Shown here one piece after another: positions 58,822-64,000 of a DNA stretch of 64,000 nt. The notes below the pieces were generated by a model. That model was not told the DNA's origin and did no database searches. It saw nothing but the letters and a program-made list of their open reading frames with translations. Both the position numbers and the translations under genes were made by a program. Source of the stretch: Acidimicrobiales bacterium (GTDB lineage: Bacteria > Actinomycetota > Acidimicrobiia > Acidimicrobiales > Palsa-688). The stretch is taken from assembly GCA_036378675.1 (NCBI GenBank), contig DASUWA010000007.1, positions 1 through 64,000 on the forward strand. Direction: 5' to 3'. The first letter of the stretch is position 1; the number at the start of each line of letters is the position of its first letter.

Positions 58822-59679
58822 ATGTCCGATATCGAAGTCCGGCGTGCCGCCGGCGCGCTGGGGGCCTACGTAACCGGCATGGACCTGACAAAGGCGCAGA
58901 GCGCTGAGGAGATGAAGCCCCTCAAGGACGCGCTCGCCGAGCACCTTGTGGTGTTCCTTCCGGACCAGCACCTCGACCTCGATGGACTCGAACGGCTGAC
59001 CGACCTGCTCGGTGGACGCGACGTCACTCCTTACGTCGATCCATTGCCCGACCGCCCCCATGTCATCCGTGTCATCAAGGAAAAGCAGGACCAGCTCAAC
59101 TTCGCCAACGCGTGGCACACCGATCTCAGCTACCTGCCAGAACCCCCGGCATACACACTGCTCCACGCGTGGGAGGTTCCGGACTACGGCGGCGACACCA
59201 TCTGGGCCAACCAGTACATGGCGTTCGAGACACTCTCGTTCGGGCTGCAGCAGACACTGCTGAACCTCAAGGCGGTTCACTCAGCCGGCATGGCGTACGG
59301 AACCGGCGGCCTCCTCGACAAGGTGAAAGACCTGACGTCGATGGCCATCGCTCCGTCAGCAGAGGCGTATAACGAGTGGACCCACCCGGCCGTCATCACC
59401 CATCCGGTCACAGGTCGCAAGGCGCTCTACGTCAACCCGGTTTACACGACGAGGTTCGAAGGCTGGATGCCCAACGAGTCACAGTCTTTACTCACGTTCC
59501 TCAACCGGCACAGCGTCAACGAGAACCTCACCTGCCGCCTCCGCTGGGCCCGCCACACTCTCGCGATCTGGGACAACCGTTGCACTCTTCACAACGCCCT
59601 CAACGACTACCCCGGACAACGACGCGAGATGTTCCGCACCAGCGTCAAGGGCAGCGCACCCGCACTCGTTACAACCTGA
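58822..59679 (+). CDS. TauD/TfdA-family Fe(II)/2-oxoglutarate dioxygenase
   Basis: A 285-residue dioxygenase from ATG 58822. The metal facial triad is His99-x-Asp101 in NAWHTDLSYLPEP and His257 in NRCTLHNALND, with the 2-oxoglutarate Arg in PGQRREMFRT. It oxidises an unknown small substrate such as a sulfonate or aryl acid. Its stop codon overlaps the end of the opposite-strand amidase gene by 11 bases. Confidence 0.9.
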   Translation: MSDIEVRRAAGALGAYVTGMDLTKAQSAEEMKPLKDALAEHLVVFLPDQHLDLDGLERLTDLLGGRDVTPYVDPLPDRPHVIRVIKEKQDQLNFANAWHTDLSYLPEPPAYTLLHAWEVPDYGGDTIWANQYMAFETLSFGLQQTLLNLKAVHSAGMAYGTGGLLDKVKDLTSMAIAPSAEAYNEWTHPAVITHPVTGRKALYVNPVYTTRFEGWMPNESQSLLTFLNRHSVNENLTCRLRWARHTLAIWDNRCTLHNALNDYPGQRREMFRTSVKGSAPALVTT

Positions 59680-60811
59680 AACCCGCTGCCTCCTCGACAG
59701 CTCCGGCGACCGTGCAAAGCAGCTCCTCCGCGTCCGCAGTACTGACGAGCTGAAGACTTGCGGGCATCGCACGCCCGCGCGCACGCACCGGCATGGCGAG
59801 CGCCGGCACTCCCGCAAGGTTGAACGGAGCCACATAGCGGATGCGGTTCAGCCGTGAAGCCTCCTCGATCGCCGGCGGCGCCGACGCGAGGGTGGGCAGC
59901 GCAAGCAGGTCCACGCGCCCGAAGACAGCTTGCAGCTCCTCGCCCCAACGCCCCTCCTCATCCCACGCGTCGGCGACTTCCGCATCGGTGATCGTCGCGC
60001 TCGACTCCAGGCGCGCCGCAACATCGGGGGAAAGCTCGCCGGCATGGGATCGCCACAGGTCCCCGTCGGTCTTCCACGCTTCCGCGCTCAAGACGGTCAT
60101 GGCGGCCCGGGTGGCTTCATCCCATCGCTCGAGTTGAACGTCGGTCACCTGAAGTTCCGCCGCGGCCAGCGCCGCATCGATCGCCTCGTCGATCCACGTC
60201 TCAGCAGGAAGCCGTACCCGTCCGACGACCAGGTCGCGAACGGCAACGTCGTCGAGCTCGAAACCCGGTTCGAGCAACCGCATGCCGTCTACGACACCAC
60301 CGACCGTCGCGGCCATCGGGCCGATCGTGTCCAGCGAAGGCGCAAGGGGAAGAACGCCGTCCAGAGGCACTTGGCCCCGTGTGGTCTTCAGCCCGACCAC
60401 CCCGCAGCACGCCGCGGGGATTCGGATCGACCCTCCGGTGTCGCTGCCGAAGGCAACGTCGGCGTCGCCGGCCCCCACCGCGACGGCTGAGCCGCTCGAC
60501 GAGCCGCCCGGTACCAGCGCCGGGTCGAGCGGGTTCACCGGCGTTCCGTACCACGGGTTGATCCCGGTGACCCCGAACGCCAGCTCGTGCATGTTGGTCT
60601 TGCCGACTATTACAACCCTCCCCTCCGCCTCGGCGGCTCTCGTGCCGGCGAGACAGGCGGCATCGCAGCTCGGAGGGTTCTCCTCCGATTGCGCCGCGAT
60701 CACCTTGGAGCCGTTCGTCGTCGGAACGCCGGCCATGTCGATCAGGTCCTTCACCGCCACCCTCAGCCGGCCGAGGCCGGGCGCTGCGAACCTGGTGATG
60801 AAGGTGGCCAT
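59669..60811 (-). CDS. Amidase-signature enzyme
   Basis: A 380-residue amidase from ATG 60811. The Ser-cisSer-Lys triad is present: Lys21 in VAVKDLIDM, Ser104 in VPGGSSSGSAVAV and Ser128 in GSDTGGSIRIPAA, with normal 24-residue spacing. The N-terminus before the lysine is about 60 residues shorter than GatA, and there is no GatBC neighbour, so it is a free amidase, not tRNA amidotransferase. Substrate is unknown. It diverges from dnaE2; the SOS box lies 27 bases upstream. Confidence 0.9.
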   Translation of the reverse strand: MATFITRFAAPGLGRLRVAVKDLIDMAGVPTTNGSKVIAAQSEENPPSCDAACLAGTRAAEAEGRVVIVGKTNMHELAFGVTGINPWYGTPVNPLDPALVPGGSSSGSAVAVGAGDADVAFGSDTGGSIRIPAACCGVVGLKTTRGQVPLDGVLPLAPSLDTIGPMAATVGGVVDGMRLLEPGFELDDVAVRDLVVGRVRLPAETWIDEAIDAALAAAELQVTDVQLERWDEATRAAMTVLSAEAWKTDGDLWRSHAGELSPDVAARLESSATITDAEVADAWDEEGRWGEELQAVFGRVDLLALPTLASAPPAIEEASRLNRIRYVAPFNLAGVPALAMPVRARGRAMPASLQLVSTADAEELLCTVAGAVEEAAGFRL

Positions 60812-60837
60812 CGGGTCAGCTTGCCACCACTGGCGAA

Positions 60838-60859
60838 CCGAACGTCTGTTCGATATGGT
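60838..60859 (+). promoter_or_regulatory. SOS (LexA) box and -10 of dnaE2
   Basis: CCGAAC-GTCT-GTTCGA (60838-60853) matches the TCGAAC-N4-GTTCGA consensus at 11 of 12 positions. TATGGT (60854-60859) abuts it and ends eight bases before GTG 60868. This repeats the imuA' promoter layout, indicating coordinated induction. Confidence 0.85.
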
Positions 60860-60867
60860 CGAGATCT

Positions 60868-63800
60868 GTGGGGTACCAGAACCCACCTGTTCCTTGGAAA
60901 GAGCTTGAGGCCCGCCTGTCAGGACGGACCCGGCACCGTCACGCCGACTACCCCGGCGACGGGGGCGACAGCCCCGCCTGGTCCTACAAGCGGCCCGCCT
61001 ACGAGGCGCCGTCGGGTCTCAGCCGCCGCAGCGGGCTGGTGCCGTACGCGGAGCTGCACTGCCACTCGAACTTCAGTTTTCTGGACGGCGGGTCACACCC
61101 GGAGGAGCTCGCCGAGGAGGCCGCCCGGCTCGGGCTCGAAGCCTTGGCGGTAACCGACCACGACGGTATGTACGGCGTCGTACGGTTCGCCGAGGCGGCC
61201 CGGGCGGTGGGGGTGCCGACCATCTTCGGCGCCGAGATCTCCCTCGGGCTCACCCGGCCGCAGAACGGCGTCGCCGACCCGGAGGGAACCCACGTGCTCG
61301 TTCTCGCCCGAGACCCGCTGGGCTACACCCGGCTGTGCCGGGCCTTGTCGGTGGCTCACATGTCAGGCAAGGAAAAAGGCCGGCCGCAGGTGTCCCTCGA
61401 CACCCTCTCCGCGATCGGGCGGGGCGCGGTGCCGGACCTCGGGGTCGATCCGGTAACGGTTGGTCAACCCACTGATCCTTCCGCCGGCCACTGGGTCGTG
61501 CTGACCGGTTGCCGCAAAGGGACCGTGCCCGCCGCGCTTGTCGCCGGCGGTCCTTCGAAGGGGATGGCGGAGTTGCAGAAGTTGCAACGGCTGTTCGGGC
61601 GTGAATCTGTAGTCGTAGAGCTGTGGGACCACGGCGATCCGCTCGACTCGGCCCGCAACGACGCCCTCGTCATGCTCGCCGACCGCGCCGGCGCGGACAT
61701 CGTCGCCACCAACAACGTCCATTATCACAGCCCCTCCCGCCGTCCCCTCACTACCGCCCTCGCCGCGGTCAGGGCGAGAAGGAGCCTCGACGAGATCGAC
61801 GGCTGGCTGCCACCGGCGGCCGCCGCGCACCTGAGGAGCGGAGCGGAGCAGTCACGACGTTTTGCCCGCTATCCCGGCGTCGTCGAGCGGGCCGCGGAGC
61901 TGGGTCTCGAGTGCGCGTTCGATCTTTCCCTCGTCGCGCCGAACCTTCCGCCGTGGCCGGTCCCCGAGGGGCAAAGCGAGATGAGCTGGCTGCGTCAAAT
62001 AACCGAAGAAGGTGCTCTCCGCCGCTACGGACCGCGGCACGCGCCGAAGAACCCGAAGGCCTGGCCCCAGATCGACTACGAGCTGAACATGATCGAGAAG
62101 CTCGGATTCGCCGGCTACTTCCTGATCGTGTGGGACATCGTCGAGTTCTGCCGGACCCACGACATCTTCTGCCAGGGCCGCGGGTCGGCGGCCAACTCCG
62201 CGGTTTGTTACGCGCTCGGGATAACCAACGCAGACGCGGTCGATCTCGGGTTGCTGTTCGAACGTTTTCTCTCGCCTGAGCGCGACGGCCCGCCCGACAT
62301 CGACGTTGACATAGAGAGCGGCCGTCGGGAGGAGGCGATCCAGTACGTGTACCGGCGTTACGGTCGCGGGTGCGCCGCGCAGGTCGCCAACGTGATCACC
62401 TACCGCCCACGATCGGCGGTGCGCGACATGGGCAAGGCGTTGGGTGCTTCTCAAGGCCAGGTCGACGCGTGGTCCAAGCAAATTGATCACTGGGGGCCGC
62501 TGCCGGCTTCAGATGCCCGTCCGGAGGACTGTGAGGTCCCGCCGGCGGTGATGGGTCTAGCCGCCGAAGTCCAGAATTTTCCAAGGCATCTCGGTATCCA
62601 CTCAGGGGGCATGGTCATATGCGACCGGCCGGTCGCCGAGGTCTGCCCCGTCGAGTGGGCGCGCATGGCGGACCGCAGCGTGCTCCAGTGGGACAAAGAT
62701 GACTGCGCCTCCGCCGGTCTCGTCAAGTTCGACATGCTCGGCCTGGGGATGCTCACGGTGCTGCACGCGACCGTCGATCACGTGCGTTCCTTCCACGGGG
62801 TCGAGGTGGACCTTGCTCGGTTGGAGCAGGAGCCTGAGGTGTACGAGATGCTGTCGAGGGCCGATTCGGTGGGTGTTTTCCAGGTGGAGAGCCGCGCGCA
62901 GATGGCGACGCTGCCGCGACTCAAGCCACGGAAGTTCTACGACCTGGTGGTAGAGGTGGCGTTGATCAGGCCGGGTCCCATCCAGGGCGGTTCGGTGCAC
63001 CCTTACATCCGCCGGCGCAATGGAACTGAGAAGCCCACCTTCTTGCATCCCTTGCTGGAGCGCAGCCTCGAGAAGACGCTCGGGATTCCTCTGTTCCAGG
63101 AGCAGCTGATGCAAATGGCAATCGACGTCGCCGGGTTCACGCCGGCGGAGTCCGACCGGCTGCGCCAGGCGATGGGCTCGAAACGCAGCGTGGAGAAGAT
63201 GGAGCAGCTGAAGGCCCGGTTCTACGGGGGGATGGAGGAGCGGGGGATCGTCGGGGAGGTGGCCGACTCGATCTGGGACAAGCTCGTCGCGTTCGCCAAC
63301 TTCGGTTTCCCCGAGAGCCACTCCGTCTCGTTCGCCTATCTGGTCTATTCGTCGGCGTGGCTCAAGTGCTACTACCCCTCGGCGTTCTGCGCCGGCCTGC
63401 TCGACGGCCAGCCGATGGGTTTCTGGTCGCCGCAGACCCTTGTGGCTGACGCTCGCCGGCACGGTGTCGTGGTGCGCCGGCCTTGCGTGAACTCGAGCGG
63501 CGCGAAATCGAGGTTGGAGGCGTGCGAAGAGTCGGCGGGTGGTGCGGCGGTGCGGTTGGGGTTGTCGTACGTGCGCGGCGTTGGAGACGAAGTTGCAGAA
63601 CGGATGGAAGCCGGGCAGCCCTACCGGGACATGGAGGACGTGGTTCGCCGGGTCGGTTTGTCGGCGCCGCAGTCGGAGGCGCTGGCTACGGCGGGAGCGT
63701 TCGAGTGCTTCGGCCTGGCCAGGCGCGCGGCTCTATGGGGGGCCGGGGCGGTGGCAGCCGCCGGCGGTGATGTGGATGCGACCAGTGGTGCCGTAACCGG

Positions 63801-64000
63801 TCGTTCCGGCCGTGTCGCCGCTCGGCTCGAAGGCCTCGTCACCGGTGCCGACGCCCCGCCTCTGGCGGACATGCATCCCTCCGAGGCCAACCACGCCGAC
63901 CTGTGGGCCACCGGCCTCTCCCCGGACAGCTACCCGACCGAGTTCGTGCGAGAGGAGCTTGCCGCCGCCGGCGTAGTGACCGCGGCGAAGTTGGTGGAGC
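60868..64000 (+). CDS. dnaE2: Error-prone DNA polymerase III alpha (3' end outside window)
   Basis: The frame is open from GTG 60868 to the window end, giving 1044 residues; only the C-terminal end (part of the OB/tail region) is missing. The PHP domain starts with AELHCHSNFSFLDG; the polymerase catalytic Asps are D477 and D479 in PPDIDVDIES and D622 in VKFDMLGLGM. PESHSVSFAYLVYSSAWLK is the conserved DnaE fingers/tail motif. DnaE2 is the translesion polymerase of the ImuA'-ImuB-DnaE2 mutasome. It is separated from imuB by three unrelated genes but has its own SOS box and appears leaderless. Confidence 0.94.
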   Translation, partial: MGYQNPPVPWKELEARLSGRTRHRHADYPGDGGDSPAWSYKRPAYEAPSGLSRRSGLVPYAELHCHSNFSFLDGGSHPEELAEEAARLGLEALAVTDHDGMYGVVRFAEAARAVGVPTIFGAEISLGLTRPQNGVADPEGTHVLVLARDPLGYTRLCRALSVAHMSGKEKGRPQVSLDTLSAIGRGAVPDLGVDPVTVGQPTDPSAGHWVVLTGCRKGTVPAALVAGGPSKGMAELQKLQRLFGRESVVVELWDHGDPLDSARNDALVMLADRAGADIVATNNVHYHSPSRRPLTTALAAVRARRSLDEIDGWLPPAAAAHLRSGAEQSRRFARYPGVVERAAELGLECAFDLSLVAPNLPPWPVPEGQSEMSWLRQITEEGALRRYGPRHAPKNPKAWPQIDYELNMIEKLGFAGYFLIVWDIVEFCRTHDIFCQGRGSAANSAVCYALGITNADAVDLGLLFERFLSPERDGPPDIDVDIESGRREEAIQYVYRRYGRGCAAQVANVITYRPRSAVRDMGKALGASQGQVDAWSKQIDHWGPLPASDARPEDCEVPPAVMGLAAEVQNFPRHLGIHSGGMVICDRPVAEVCPVEWARMADRSVLQWDKDDCASAGLVKFDMLGLGMLTVLHATVDHVRSFHGVEVDLARLEQEPEVYEMLSRADSVGVFQVESRAQMATLPRLKPRKFYDLVVEVALIRPGPIQGGSVHPYIRRRNGTEKPTFLHPLLERSLEKTLGIPLFQEQLMQMAIDVAGFTPAESDRLRQAMGSKRSVEKMEQLKARFYGGMEERGIVGEVADSIWDKLVAFANFGFPESHSVSFAYLVYSSAWLKCYYPSAFCAGLLDGQPMGFWSPQTLVADARRHGVVVRRPCVNSSGAKSRLEACEESAGGAAVRLGLSYVRGVGDEVAERMEAGQPYRDMEDVVRRVGLSAPQSEALATAGAFECFGLARRAALWGAGAVAAAGGDVDATSGAVTGRSGRVAARLEGLVTGADAPPLADMHPSEANHADLWATGLSPDSYPTEFVREELAAAGVVTAAKLVE

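Noticed and set aside
59669-60811. Amidase considered as GatA
   Set aside because: The N-terminal region is much shorter than GatA and no gatB or gatC is adjacent.

Overview
The window is a high-GC, gene-dense stretch of an actinobacterial chromosome. Lineage markers are a WhiB protein, an Mce lipid-uptake operon with YrbE permeases and MceG, an LprG/P55 pair, an F420-pathway CofC, a HupB-type HU with a basic tail, an ImuA'/ImuB/DnaE2 mutasome with TCGAAC-N4-GTTCGA SOS boxes, a 6C-type small RNA, and the SCO1664/DUF3090/phosphatase trio. Overall gene content suggests a soil or aquatic actinobacterium, possibly of the Acidimicrobiia; the class is inference. No tRNA, rRNA, insertion sequence, prophage or CRISPR array was seen.

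Layout. 1-3.7 kb: 3' part of a PdtaS-like histidine kinase, a WhiB1-like regulator with a CRP-like site, and an anti-sigma / SigF-type sigma / lipid kinase operon. 3.8-5.6 kb: etfBA. 5.7-8.5 kb: the conserved trio of unknown role and a family-5 uracil-DNA glycosylase. 8.7-27.2 kb: seventeen co-directional minus-strand genes with gaps of 44 bp or less. They run yrbE-yrbE-mceABCDEF-mam, two related secreted proteins, a lipoprotein, an acyl-CoA synthetase, an ABC1 kinase, a hydrolase, then lprG and a P55-like MFS exporter. The MceG ATPase diverges from the head of this run at 27.5 kb, so uptake, activation and export functions for lipids lie side by side.

28.3-33.1 kb: a cyclic-nucleotide-binding protein, an AhpD-like protein, and an overlapping envelope operon (glycosyltransferase, polysaccharide deacetylase, a ZnuA-like protein without its histidines, a beta-lactamase-like protein). 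33.1-37.8 kb: a second acyl-CoA synthetase, a SnoaL-like protein and a GH63 hydrolase. 37.9-41.4 kb: lon with several dyads in its promoter, then hup and a separate histone H1-like gene. 41.4-47.8 kb: cofC, then rpiB-like, ribD-C-like and rnhB with translational overlaps, then a fused asymmetric ABC exporter. 47.7-53.1 kb: an Asp-box beta-propeller lipoprotein, a small Cys protein, a MarR regulator and acetoacetyl-CoA synthetase.

53.2-55.5 kb: a 6C-type small RNA with its own promoter, malic enzyme, and an SRPBCC protein. 55.5-64 kb: a SOS region with imuA'-imuB under one SOS box and dnaE2 (cut by the window end) under a second, separated by DinB-like, TauD-like and amidase genes. A recurring oddity is short in-frame tandem repeats (9, 12 or 15 bp) inside otherwise ordinary genes, most strikingly four separate tracts in imuB. 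Several genes (imuA', dnaE2, malic enzyme, marR, rpiB-like) have a -10-like hexamer only 6-9 bases before the start codon, suggesting leaderless mRNAs.
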